From NCBI RefSeq assembly GCF_010111755.1, contig NC_088963.1:186001-250000 (forward strand): a stretch of 64,000 nt of DNA. The letters are read 5' to 3'. Each line of letters opens with the position of its first letter. The stretch's first letter is position 1. This stretch comes from Nakaseomyces glabratus. Lineage: Eukaryota; Ascomycota; Saccharomycetes; Saccharomycetales; Saccharomycetaceae. The notes beneath the pieces are model-generated. The model searched no databases. It had not been told where the DNA came from and saw only the letters and a list, made by a program, of their open reading frames with translations. The position numbers and the translations under genes were made by a program. Shown here piece after piece: positions 30,401-39,137 of the stretch.

Positions 30401-31913
30401 AGGTTTAAATGTTGAACAAAGAAAGAGACTGACTATTGGTGTTGAATTGGCTGCTAAACCAAAACTTCTGGTCTTTTTGGATGAACCTACTTCAGGTCTG
30501 GATTCACAAACAGCATGGTCCATTTGTCAACTAATGAAGAAACTAGCTAATCATGGCCAAGCTATTTTGTGTACAATTCACCAACCTTCTGCTATTTTGA
30601 TGCAAGAGTTTGATAGATTGCTGTTTTTGCAACGTGGTGGTAAGACCGTTTACTTTGGTGACCTAGGTGATGGCTGTAAGACTATGATCGATTATTTTGA
30701 AAGCCATGGCTCTCACAAGTGTCCACCAGATGCTAACCCAGCTGAATGGATGTTAGAAGTCGTTGGTGCTGCTCCAGGGTCTCATGCTAATCAGGATTAC
30801 CACGAAGTATGGAGAAATTCCGATGAGTATCAAAAGGTTCAGGAAGAATTGGAGTGGATGTCCAACGAGCTTCCAAAGAAAAATACTAATAACTCTGAGA
30901 CAGTCCATAAAGAATTTGCTACTGGTGTTCTTTACCAATGTAAGTTGGTTTCCCTTCGTCTGTTCCAACAATACTGGAGATCTCCAGATTACCTATGGTC
31001 AAAGTTCTTCTTGACTATTTTCAACAATATCTTTATTGGTTTCACATTCTTCAAAGCTGATAGGTCATTGCAAGGTTTGCAAAACCAAATGTTAGCTGTT
31101 TTTATGTTTACAGTGATCTTCAACCCATTGCTACAGCAGTATTTGCCATCATTTGTTCAACAAAGAGACTTATACGAAGCAAGAGAAAGACCTTCCAGAA
31201 CATTTTCATGGAAGGCTTTCATTGTTTCTCAAATCCTTGTTGAAATCCCATGGAATATCCTAGCTGGTACTGTCGCTTTTGTGATTTACTATTATGCTAT
31301 TGGGTTCTACTCCAATGCTTCTGTAGCACATCAACTACACGAACGTGGTGCTTTGTTCTGGTTGTTTTCGTGCGCATTCTATGTCTACATTGGATCTCTT
31401 GCTCTATTCTGTATTTCCTTTAACCAGGTGGCAGAAGCAGCAGCAAACATGGCATCCTTAATGTTCACTCTATCGCTATCTTTCTGTGGTGTTCTAGTTA
31501 CTCCAAATGGTATGCCAAGATTCTGGATTTTCATGTACAGAGTATCGCCATTGACATATCTGATTGATGGTATGCTTTCTACTGGTGTTGCTAATGTCGC
31601 CATTAAGTGTTCTAACTACGAGTTACTGCGGTTTTCTCCTGCTGCAAACTTGACTTGTGGCGAGTACTTGGGACCATACCTACAAACCGTGAAGACTGGC
31701 TACATTGTTGACCCATCAGCTACAGACACATGTGAACTATGTCCATACTCTCATACCAATGACTTCTTGAGTTCTGTTAGTTCCAAGTACTCTCGTAGAT
31801 GGAGAAATTGGGGTATTTTCATTTGTTACATTGCTTTCAACTATATCGCTGGTATTTTCTTGTACTGGTTGGCCAGAGTTCCAAAGAAATCTGGTAAACT
31901 TGCCAAGAAATAA
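27414..31913 (+). CDS. CDR1: CDR1, PDR-family ABC drug efflux pump
   Basis: This full-size plasma-membrane ABC transporter exports azoles and many lipophilic compounds using ATP. The 1499 residues are arranged (NBD-TMD)x2, the reverse order typical of the PDR group. NBD1 has Walker A GRPGSGCTT (182-190, Cys replacing the usual Lys) and the degenerate NATRGLDSAT. NBD2 has canonical GASGAGKTT (893-901), FLDEPTSGLDSQT and a degenerate signature LNVEQRKRL. Six hydrophobic segments follow each NBD, and a Ser/Asp/Glu-rich linker lies before NBD2. Codon use is strongly biased to preferred yeast codons, so high expression is likely. The length and sequence match C. glabrata Cdr1 (CAGL0M01760g) as I recall. 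It is inserted in a block that lacks it in S. cerevisiae, where PDR5 is elsewhere. Confidence 0.97.
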   Translation: MSLASDKKDADVASTTTTAQDDDNLSTYHGFDHHVQDQVRQLARTLTQQSSLHQKKEHTLPEEGINPIFTNTEADDYNPRLDPTSDEFSSAEWVQNMSNISNSDPDYYKPYSLGCYWKDLVATGESADIEYQANFLNGPYKGLKTVYNTVVPSTASSKDKNFKILKSMEGAVNPGELLVVLGRPGSGCTTLLKSISSNTHGFNIAKESTISYSGMTPNDIRKHFRGEVVYNAEADIHLPHLTVYQTLLTVARLKTPQNRLKGIDRETYARHLTEVAMATFGLSHTRNTKVGNDLVRGVSGGERKRVSIAEVSICGSKFQCWDNATRGLDSATALEFIRALKVQASISNAAATVAIYQCSQDAYDLFDKVCVLYDGYQIYFGPAGKAKEYFQKMGYVSPERQTTADFLTAVTSPSERIINQDYINRGIFVPQTPKEMWEYWRASEDHADLIKEIDSKLSDNYDANLAEIKDAHVARQSKRARPSSPYTVSYGMQIKYLLIRNFWRIKQSSGVTLFMVIGNSSMAFILGSMFYKVMKHNTTSTFYFRGAAMFFAVLFNAFSSLLEIFSLFEARPITEKHRTYSLYHPSADAFASILSEVPAKLITAVCFNIIYYFLVNFRRNGGVFFFYFLINIVAVFAMSHLFRCVGSVSKTLSAAMVPASMLLLGLSMYSGFAIPRTKILGWSKWIWYINPLAYLFESLMINEFHDRKFPCSQYIPSGSVYNNVPADSRICSSVGAIRGNDYVLGDDFLRESYSYLHKHKWRGFGIGLAYVIFFLVLYLILCEYNEGAKQKGEILVFPQNIVRRMKKERKLKNVSSDNDVEIGDVSDISDKKILADSSDESEESGANIGLSQSEAIFHWRNLCYDVQIKKETRRILNNVDGWVKPGTLTALMGASGAGKTTLLDCLAERVTMGVITGEVSVDGKQRDDSFARSIGYCQQQDLHLKTSTVRESLRFSAYLRQPADVSIEEKNQYVEDVIKILEMEQYADAVVGVPGEGLNVEQRKRLTIGVELAAKPKLLVFLDEPTSGLDSQTAWSICQLMKKLANHGQAILCTIHQPSAILMQEFDRLLFLQRGGKTVYFGDLGDGCKTMIDYFESHGSHKCPPDANPAEWMLEVVGAAPGSHANQDYHEVWRNSDEYQKVQEELEWMSNELPKKNTNNSETVHKEFATGVLYQCKLVSLRLFQQYWRSPDYLWSKFFLTIFNNIFIGFTFFKADRSLQGLQNQMLAVFMFTVIFNPLLQQYLPSFVQQRDLYEARERPSRTFSWKAFIVSQILVEIPWNILAGTVAFVIYYYAIGFYSNASVAHQLHERGALFWLFSCAFYVYIGSLALFCISFNQVAEAAANMASLMFTLSLSFCGVLVTPNGMPRFWIFMYRVSPLTYLIDGMLSTGVANVAIKCSNYELLRFSPAANLTCGEYLGPYLQTVKTGYIVDPSATDTCELCPYSHTNDFLSSVSSKYSRRWRNWGIFICYIAFNYIAGIFLYWLARVPKKSGKLAKK

Positions 31914-32501
31914 TTTATTTAGCCTGCGCTCATAATCTGGCTCTGGTATTAATACATATTGCATTCGGAAAACTATTAGTTTTTATAAATTTCATAGATT
32001 TTATTTTTAATATTATAATTTAAGTTCATGTTTGTTTATCATCAAAATTTTATTAATGGGACAACATCCTAATGATGTTCTAAAGAAGTGGATCAGATCC
32101 TTAAAATCGTCAGATTATATTGTTGAATTTTCCCGTATCTCATATATCAAAAGTATATAAAAGAAATCTGCTCATAGGTATAAAATTTTAGACAGCGCTC
32201 GGTAAAATATATTCTAGTAGTACATCTATTTACTTAACCTATTATTCTCTGAAACTTAGTTATTTATAGTGCATATTCAACCATTTCAGCAGTACTAAAT
32301 TATGGTTATGCTTGTCGTTTTGTATTACAATGTAGGTCGGCTGATTCAATTGTCCAAAATCGAGAAATATAAGGATATTTCAGCAGGAATTCAGTAATAG
32401 TCTTGTAAACTTTGATGTAGTTGGGCATTAAGTGTAAAAGAAATTTAGTTGATTCCCATTTCTTGATACAGACCTAAACATCATCAAACTAATAAGATAA
32501 T
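31914..32501. other. CDR1 3' region / SEC18 promoter
   Basis: This 588-bp AT-rich stretch lies between tandem genes. It should hold CDR1 poly(A) signals in the TATATA/TTTTTATAA-rich part (31970-32050) and the SEC18 promoter. An ATTCGGAAAA at 31963 recalls a centromere CDEIII core, but the rest of the element is absent. No ORF is supported. Confidence 0.55.
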
Positions 32502-34778
32502 ATGTTTAAACTTCCTGGGTTTGGTAAGGCTTCTATTAGCCATAGCCCACCAGACATGAGCAATGTTAATATCAGACCTGTCACTTTATGTGTTACTAAT
32601 TGTCCAAACAACACATATGCACTAGCCAATGTCGCTGCTGTCAACCCTGCTGATTTACCAGATAACATATATATTATTGTGGACAACTTGTTTGTATTCA
32701 CAACAAGGCATTCAAATGATGTCCCAGCTGGGACTATTGGTTTTAATGGTAACCAGCGTACTTGGGGTGGCTGGTCATTAAATCAGGATGCGCAGGTCAA
32801 ATCCTTTGATTTATTTAAGTATGCTGGTAAAGCCTCATACTTGGGAACTATAGATATGGAAATTACGTTCAGATCGAGAAACAAGGCAGTTGCCACACCT
32901 TTTGACCAAGATGAATTGGCTGCCCAATTTGTCGCAAACTTTGAATCTCAAATTTTCAGTCCAACACAGTATATGATCATGGAATTTAAAGGCCATTATT
33001 TTGACCTAAAGATTAGAAACCTTCAAGCGATTGATTTGGGTGACATAGATTCATCGGCTCCAGTATCATCAGGAATTGAAGTGAAGGGTATACTGACAAA
33101 GCAAACACAAATTAATTTCTTTAAAGGTAGAGATGGATTAGTAAACCTGAAATCTCCAAATTCTTTGAGACCTAGATCAAATGCTGTTATTAGACCAGAT
33201 TTCAAGTTTGAAGACCTTGGTGTTGGTGGTCTTGATAAAGAATTCACGAAGATCTTCAGAAGGGCTTTTGCAAGTAGAATATTCCCACCAGCTGTGATTG
33301 AGAAATTGGGTATTTCCCACGTTAAAGGTCTGTTATTATATGGTCCACCAGGTACTGGTAAGACATTGATTGCAAGAAAGATCGGTATGATGTTAAATGC
33401 CAAGGAACCAAAAATTGTTAACGGTCCAGAAATTCTAAGTAAATACGTTGGTTCATCTGAAGAGAATATCCGTAATTTGTTTAAAGATGCAGAGGCTGAA
33501 TATAAATCCAAGGGTGAAGAATCCTCTTTACATATTATTATATTCGATGAATTGGATTCTGTCTTTAAACAAAGAGGGTCTAGAGGAGATGGAACAGGTG
33601 TTGGTGATAATGTTGTCAATCAATTACTTGCCAAAATGGATGGTGTTGATCAACTGAATAACATATTGGTTATCGGTATGACAAACAGAAAAGATTTGAT
33701 TGATGGTGCGTTGCTACGTCCTGGTCGTTTCGAGGTTCAGGTTGAAATACATTTACCGGATGAAGCAGGTAGAGTACAAATTTTTGAAATTCAAACCAAA
33801 AAGATGAGGGAAAATAATATGATGAGTCCCGATGTAAACCTTGCAGAGTTGGCAGCGTTAACCAAGAATTTCTCTGGTGCTGAGATTGAAGGTTTAGTGA
33901 AAAGTGCAAGTTCTTTTGCTATAAATAAATCTGTCAATATAGGGCAAGGCGCTACCAAGATTGATCCAAAAAATATTGCACAATTGAAAGTGACCAGAGC
34001 GGACTTCTTGAATGCCTTGAGTGAAGTTACTCCAGCTTTTGGTATCAGTGAAGAGGATCTAAAGTCGTGTGTTGAGGGAGGAATGTTTGTCTATTCGGAG
34101 AGAGTGAATGCTCTTTTGAAGCATGGAGCGCGTTATGTGCGTCAAGTTCGTGAGAGTGAGAAATCAAGACTGGTTTCGTTACTAATTCATGGACCGCCAG
34201 GTTCGGGTAAGACAGCTCTTTCCGCAGCCATTGCTTTGAAGTCTGAGTTTCCATTTATCAGAATGATATCGCCAAATGAACTAGCAGGTATGTCTGAGGC
34301 AGCTAAGATTTCATATATCGACAATACATTCAGAGATGCATACAAATCACCAATGAATATCTTGGTCATCGACTCCATTGAGTCATTGGTTGACTGGGTT
34401 CCTATCGGACCAAGGTTCTCTAATAACATTCTCCAAGTATTAAAAGTTGCATTGAAGAGAAAACCTCCTCAAGATCGTCGTCTACTAATACTAACTACCA
34501 CTTCTGCTTATTCTGTTCTTCAACAAATGGATATATTGAGTTGTTTTGATAATGAAATTGCAGTTCCTAACTTGTCCACATTAGACGAGTTCAACAACGT
34601 AATGAAAGAGGCGCAATTCCTGGACGACTCAGGGAGAATGCAAGTCATTTCCCAGATGCAAAATGCAGGCACAAAGATCAACGTCGGTGTCAAGAAAGTG
34701 TTAACTAATATCGAAACCGCTAGACACGATGACGATCCTGTTAACGAATTAGTAGAACTAATGACCCAATCTATATAA
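32502..34778 (+). CDS. SEC18: SEC18, NSF-type AAA ATPase
   Basis: Sec18 disassembles SNARE complexes with Sec17 (alpha-SNAP), allowing repeated vesicle fusion throughout the secretory pathway and vacuole. The 758-residue protein (S. cerevisiae 758) has an N domain to about 225. The D1 AAA domain has GPPGTGKT at 281-288, the Walker B segment IIFDELDSVF and second-region-of-homology NRKDLIDGALLRPGRFE. The D2 domain has GPPGSGKT at 564-571. D2 carries the degenerate LVIDSIES Walker B typical of its structural role. Position between the SPT7 side and RPG1 matches YBR080C. Confidence 0.98.
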   Translation: MFKLPGFGKASISHSPPDMSNVNIRPVTLCVTNCPNNTYALANVAAVNPADLPDNIYIIVDNLFVFTTRHSNDVPAGTIGFNGNQRTWGGWSLNQDAQVKSFDLFKYAGKASYLGTIDMEITFRSRNKAVATPFDQDELAAQFVANFESQIFSPTQYMIMEFKGHYFDLKIRNLQAIDLGDIDSSAPVSSGIEVKGILTKQTQINFFKGRDGLVNLKSPNSLRPRSNAVIRPDFKFEDLGVGGLDKEFTKIFRRAFASRIFPPAVIEKLGISHVKGLLLYGPPGTGKTLIARKIGMMLNAKEPKIVNGPEILSKYVGSSEENIRNLFKDAEAEYKSKGEESSLHIIIFDELDSVFKQRGSRGDGTGVGDNVVNQLLAKMDGVDQLNNILVIGMTNRKDLIDGALLRPGRFEVQVEIHLPDEAGRVQIFEIQTKKMRENNMMSPDVNLAELAALTKNFSGAEIEGLVKSASSFAINKSVNIGQGATKIDPKNIAQLKVTRADFLNALSEVTPAFGISEEDLKSCVEGGMFVYSERVNALLKHGARYVRQVRESEKSRLVSLLIHGPPGSGKTALSAAIALKSEFPFIRMISPNELAGMSEAAKISYIDNTFRDAYKSPMNILVIDSIESLVDWVPIGPRFSNNILQVLKVALKRKPPQDRRLLILTTTSAYSVLQQMDILSCFDNEIAVPNLSTLDEFNNVMKEAQFLDDSGRMQVISQMQNAGTKINVGVKKVLTNIETARHDDDPVNELVELMTQSI

Positions 34779-35236
34779 AGCAGCAACATCACCAAAAATA
34801 TATATACTTAACAATAGATAGATAGCCTGTTCTATAGAGTCATAGAGTTATTGATATACACTCTAATGTACATTAGCTGATAAAAAATAATATTAAACAA
34901 TCTAAATGTATCAGGAGCTGTTATACACAGCAAGAAACAACTTATAGAGCAATATGTCACATGACAGTAAGCGTGAACGTGTATATAACGATGGACCTTA
35001 AGGAATGAACTGTAAGCGTCCGGGTAAACCTAATTGGCCTCTTCTGAAAAATTTTCTGAAGCGGAAGGCCATCGCTTGCTCACGCAGTGGGAAGACATCA
35101 CCATAGTTTGTATTGCAAGAGTGTTCAATGGAGGCATTAGCGGGATAAAAGGAGGTTATATCAGGCTTGCTTATGGATAGTTTTTGTTAATAACGGAACT
35201 GAGACAAAGAGCATCGCAGAAAGCTAAACTAATAAG
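34779..35236. other. SEC18 3' region / RPG1 promoter
   Basis: This 458-bp spacer holds GTCACATG (Cbf1-type, RTCACRTG) at 34956-34963 and an AT-rich first half. The leader carries AAACTAATAAGAT running into the RPG1 ATG, the same 13-mer found just upstream of SEC18. No ORF is supported. Confidence 0.55.
34956..34963 (+). promoter_or_regulatory. Cbf1-type site (GTCACATG)
   Basis: This is an exact RTCACRTG match 273 bp upstream of the RPG1 ATG. There is no CDEII/CDEIII next to it, so it is read as a promoter site, not centromeric. Confidence 0.3.
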
Positions 35237-38092
35237 ATGGCTCCACCACCACTACGTCCTGAGAACGCTCTGAAGAGAGCCGACGAGTTGATCTCGGTCA
35301 ATGAGAAGCCAGCTGCTCTACAGTCTTTGTATGAGTTCATTACTGCCAGAAGAATTAGATATGCTACTCCTTCCCAAGTTGAGCCAATTGTGTTCAAGTT
35401 TTTGGAACTAGGTGTTGAGTTGAAGAAAGGTAAGTTGATCAAGGATGCACTATACCAATACAAGAAGCTGGTCCACGGTTCTGCTGAAGGTTTGGTTTCC
35501 GTTGGTGCTGTTCTAAGAAAGTTCATTGACTATGTTGAGACTAAGTTGGCCTCTGAACAAGCCAAGGCTGAAGAAAAGCAAAAAGAAGAAGTTTCTGATG
35601 ATCTTGAAGGTGGTGTTACCCCAGAAAACTTGTTGTCCTCAGTCTACGAAGCCGACCACTCCGTCGCTGGTTTCAACGATGAAGCTTTGAACTCTTGGAT
35701 GAGATTCAGTTGGGAATCATACCGTACTGCTCTGGATCTACTAAGAAACAACTCTCAACTAGAAATCACATATTCTGGTGTTGTTTCCAGAACCATGCAA
35801 TTCTGTCTAAAGCACCAACGTAAGAATGAATTCAAGAGATTGGCTGAGATGCTGCGTCAACATTTGGATACTGCTAATTATCATCAAAGCAAATTTGGCA
35901 GCAACCAAGTTGATTTGAGTGACGCTGACACTCTACAACGTTACTTGGATCAAAGATTCCAATTGGTTGATGCTTCTGTTAAGTTAGGTCTGTGGCATGA
36001 GGCTTACAAGGCCGCCGAAGATGTCTATCACTTGATGAAGATGACCACACGTAAGCCAAAGAGCTCCACCTTGGCTAACTACTTTGAAAACTTGGTTCAA
36101 ATTTTCTTGGTTTCTGGTGATCAAATTTTGCATACTTTGGCTTGGAAGAAGTACTTTGAATTGTACTCCACTAACCCAAATGCCACTGAAGAGGAGTTTA
36201 AGAAGATTGCCTCTACCATCTTCTTATCTGCTTTGTCCATCCAATTGGATGATTTGCCAAATGTTCGTTACAACTACCAATCTCGTTCCTACCGTCTACT
36301 AGATGTTGAGACTAAGCCAACCAGAAAGGAAGTCATTCAATCTATTGTTGAAGATGATACTATCTTCTCCAGAGTTGATGCCGAGACAAAGACCTTATAT
36401 GAAATCATGGAGGTTGAATTCGATGGTGAAAGCTTCAAGGGTAAGTTTGAAGCCATTCTGCCAAAACTAGAAGGTGAATCCTATTTCGCTAACTACTCTG
36501 TATCTTTGAGAGATGTCATCATTAGAAGAATGTTTGTCTTTGCCTCTCAAAAATATGAAGACATCTCATTGAATGACCTATACTCCTCTGTCACATTTTC
36601 TTCTTCTTTTAAACTAAGTGAATGGGATATTGAAAAGCAATTGTTGCAAGCTGCTGTTGATGACTACGTCTCTTTCCAATTGGACCATGAACAAAACAAG
36701 GTCACTTTCGTGAAGGATCCATTAGTTAACTTCGCTGCTATTAAGGAAGAAGAAGTTGAAGAAGAGGAAGAAGAAGAAGAGGAAGAGGAAGAGGAAGAGA
36801 AGGAAGCTGAGGGTGCAGAAGGTGCAGAAGGTGATACCGAAGAAGGTCAAGAAGCCGTTGCCGAACCAGAGCCTGTCATCAAGCGTAACTACTACATCCG
36901 TAAGAGACTTTCTGAGCTTTACGAGAAGTTGCTTGAGGACACCGATTACAACACTGTTTCTTATCTAGATAAGGTTAGAATTGCCCGTGAAGCTTTGATC
37001 AAGCACACCAAGGACACTATCGAAGATATGAAGAAGAACTCTGAGGAAAGAGCTAAGATGCACCAAGAGAGAAGAAGACAACACATGGAATCTGCTGCTA
37101 TGAACGCTGAGAAGGATGCTGAGCAAAGACAAAAGCGTATCATGGAAGAAAGAGCCTCCATTGAAGCCAAGTTGGAGGAAGAAGCTCACCGTCGTCTGAT
37201 CGAAAAGAAAAAGCGTGAGTTTGAAGAAGTTAAGCAACGTGAAATCCGTAAGTTGGTTGATGAATTGAATGCCAAGGGTAACGGTACCAAGGTTGAATAC
37301 GATGAAGTCAAGGATATGGATATCCCAGATATCACGAAGTACTTCGTTAACAGATTGTCTAAGAACAAGGATGAATTGGAAGAACGTATGAACTTTGCTG
37401 TCAAGAGAATGGATCACTTGGAGAGAGCATACAGAAAGGTTGAATTGCCTTTGTTAAAGAAGCAAGCCGATGAATTGCGAGCAACTGACGAGGTCAACTT
37501 CGGTAACATGAAGAAGAAGATTGTTGATGCTGCTAAGGCTGAGTATGAGGCTAAGATGGAAGACTACAACAGAGTATCATCTGTGTTTGACGACTACAAG
37601 ACCTTGAGAGACCGCATGTTGGCTGCACACAACGAAAAGTTTGCTGCTATTCGTGCTGAGAATGCCGCTAAGTTAGAGGCTGCCAAGAAGGCTAGAATTG
37701 AGGAAGTCCGTAAACAGCGTTACGAAGAGTTGCTTGCTAGAAGCGAAGCCGAGAAGAAGGCTGCTGAGGAAGCTGAAAGAAGAGCCAAGCTTGACGAAAT
37801 TGCTAGAAAGCAAAGAGAGATGGAAGAGGCTTTGGAAAGGAAGTCTGCTGCCAGAACTTTCACCCAACCAAGAGCACCAGTTGTTCCAAACGCCAACTTG
37901 GACGAGATCGCCAGAAAGCAAAGAGAAATGGAAGAAGCCATTGAAAGAAAGCTTGCTGGTAAGTCTGCTGCTCCAGCTCCAGCTCCAGCTCCAGCTGCTT
38001 CCACCCCAGCTGCTTCTACCCCAGCTGCTCCAGGTAAGATGTCCTTCGCTGAGAGAATGAGATTGAAGAGACAACAACAACAACAAAAATAA
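35237..38092 (+). CDS. RPG1: RPG1/TIF32, eIF3a translation initiation factor
   Basis: eIF3a is the scaffold subunit of eIF3, which recruits the ternary complex and mRNA to the 40S ribosome. The 951-residue protein (S. cerevisiae 964) opens with helical repeats and a PCI domain (roughly residues 325-500). A glutamate run at about 504-525 follows, then a long charged coiled coil rich in Arg/Glu/Lys. The end has a duplicated 18-residue block starting [14 protein letters not shown] at 852 and 888, an Ala/Pro repeat, and a final [12 protein letters not shown]. Codon use is highly biased, as expected for an abundant factor. The order SEC18-RPG1-ECM33 matches YBR080C-YBR079C-YBR078W. Confidence 0.97.
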
Positions 38093-38633
38093 GAAGAAAC
38101 TAGATAGACCTACGTAGTTTTTTCTTTTACATAATTATATTTCATGTAACATATTCACCGCTTTGATATCAAGACAAAAGAGCATATTTGAATTCTTGTG
38201 CAATATCAGGAACAAAAAGAAAAATGTGGTTGAAGTGTAAGAGCAGGGTAAACCAGTATAGTTAACGGTAGTATCACGAAAGCTGGTTGTGGAACAGACT
38301 AACCTGGTTGATATATAGATTGATTTGGAAACAGTAATTATTATAATTATTATTAATAGTGGGGTATCGATTGGGTCTATATTTTTACAAAACTAGATAA
38401 ATTGGAATAAAATAAAAACAAACTTTGTAAAACGATTTCTTTTTATGGGTTCCATCAGAGCTTTAAAAAGAACAAAAAATAAAAATTTTTATAAGGATAA
38501 CGAAAATGAAGCAAGTAGCTCCAACTAGCTCCCTTTAATTGTATGGGTAAGTTATTGTCCTGTGGACAAGAAAACGTCTGTAAACTATGCCAAACTTTAT
38601 CTCCTTTTCTCTTTTCTTATAATTAAGGAATTT
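38093..38633. other. RPG1 3' region
   Basis: This is AT-rich spacer after the RPG1 stop with tandem AT tracts (38330-38360). A short frame starts at ATG 38543 but stops after 27 codons. It contains a GTAAGT at 38547-38552, but no branch-point TACTAAC was found, so splicing into the downstream ORF is not supported. Confidence 0.45.
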
Positions 38634-38891
38634 ATGGGGATTTTTGAAAGTGTAAAAAATGTCATTAAAAGAGCGTTACGTCTAGTGTCTAACTGTCAGT
38701 GCTGCTGCAGAAAAAAAAACGGTAACTTCGGAAAGAGTGTGTCTTTTCCGAAAGTGAAGAAAGCTAACAATTCTTCCTGGAGTTTAAAGAGAAGAACAAA
38801 ACATCCTGGTCTGCCGTTTGTTATTTTGTTATCAATAGTTTCACTTTGTCTCTATATATGGTTTAAAAGATCAACTGGTGAGTGGAAATAA
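38634..38891 (+). CDS. Small orphan ORF, tail-anchored-like (uncertain)
   Basis: This codes for 85 residues from ATG 38634 (MGIFESVKNVIKRALRL); the open frame extends 24 codons further 5' but only from GTG. It has an amphipathic basic N-terminus, a cysteine cluster (CQCCC) and a Lys/Ser-rich middle. One strongly hydrophobic C-terminal helix (LPFVILLSIVSLCLYIWF) is followed by an eight-residue charged tail. I recognise no family. It lies between RPG1 and ECM33, where S. cerevisiae has no gene I know of. It could be a lineage-specific membrane protein or a chance frame in AT-rich DNA; transcript or conservation data would decide. Confidence 0.3.
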   Translation: MGIFESVKNVIKRALRLVSNCQCCCRKKNGNFGKSVSFPKVKKANNSSWSLKRRTKHPGLPFVILLSIVSLCLYIWFKRSTGEWK

Positions 38892-39137
38892 CAAGGAGTG
38901 AGCACGCCCGAAACAACATTCCTATTGTATAAATATTTTTGTTCGTCTCAATTTCAGTGGAGTTATTAGTTATTAAATGCGATTGGTTGAGATGTAATGA
39001 AGGAAGTACATTTCACACAAAAAATATATCTGTGGTGTGAAAGTAAATTTCGATCTCTTATAATTTTTTTCTCAGTAGAAGAGGGGAAGGAATAACTGTA
39101 ATAAATAAATTATTGAGCTATTATTTCGTCTACCTCA
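38892..39137. other. ECM33 3' region
   Basis: This is an AT-rich spacer with TAAATAAATTATT near 39102 just beyond the ECM33 stop (minus strand), likely part of its 3' UTR. Nothing else is seen. Confidence 0.5.

Noticed and set aside
31963..31975. CDEIII-like ATTCGGAAAA after CDR1, as a possible centromere
   Set aside because: The flanking bases do not fit CDEIII and there is no CDEI at the expected 80-90 bp distance. Sites at 14962, 26131 and 34956 resemble CDEI but lack CDEII/III.
38543..38627. Spliced first exon (ATG 38543, GTAAGT at 38547) for the orphan ORF
   Set aside because: No TACTAAC-like branch point is present, and joining to the nearest AG leads to an early stop.
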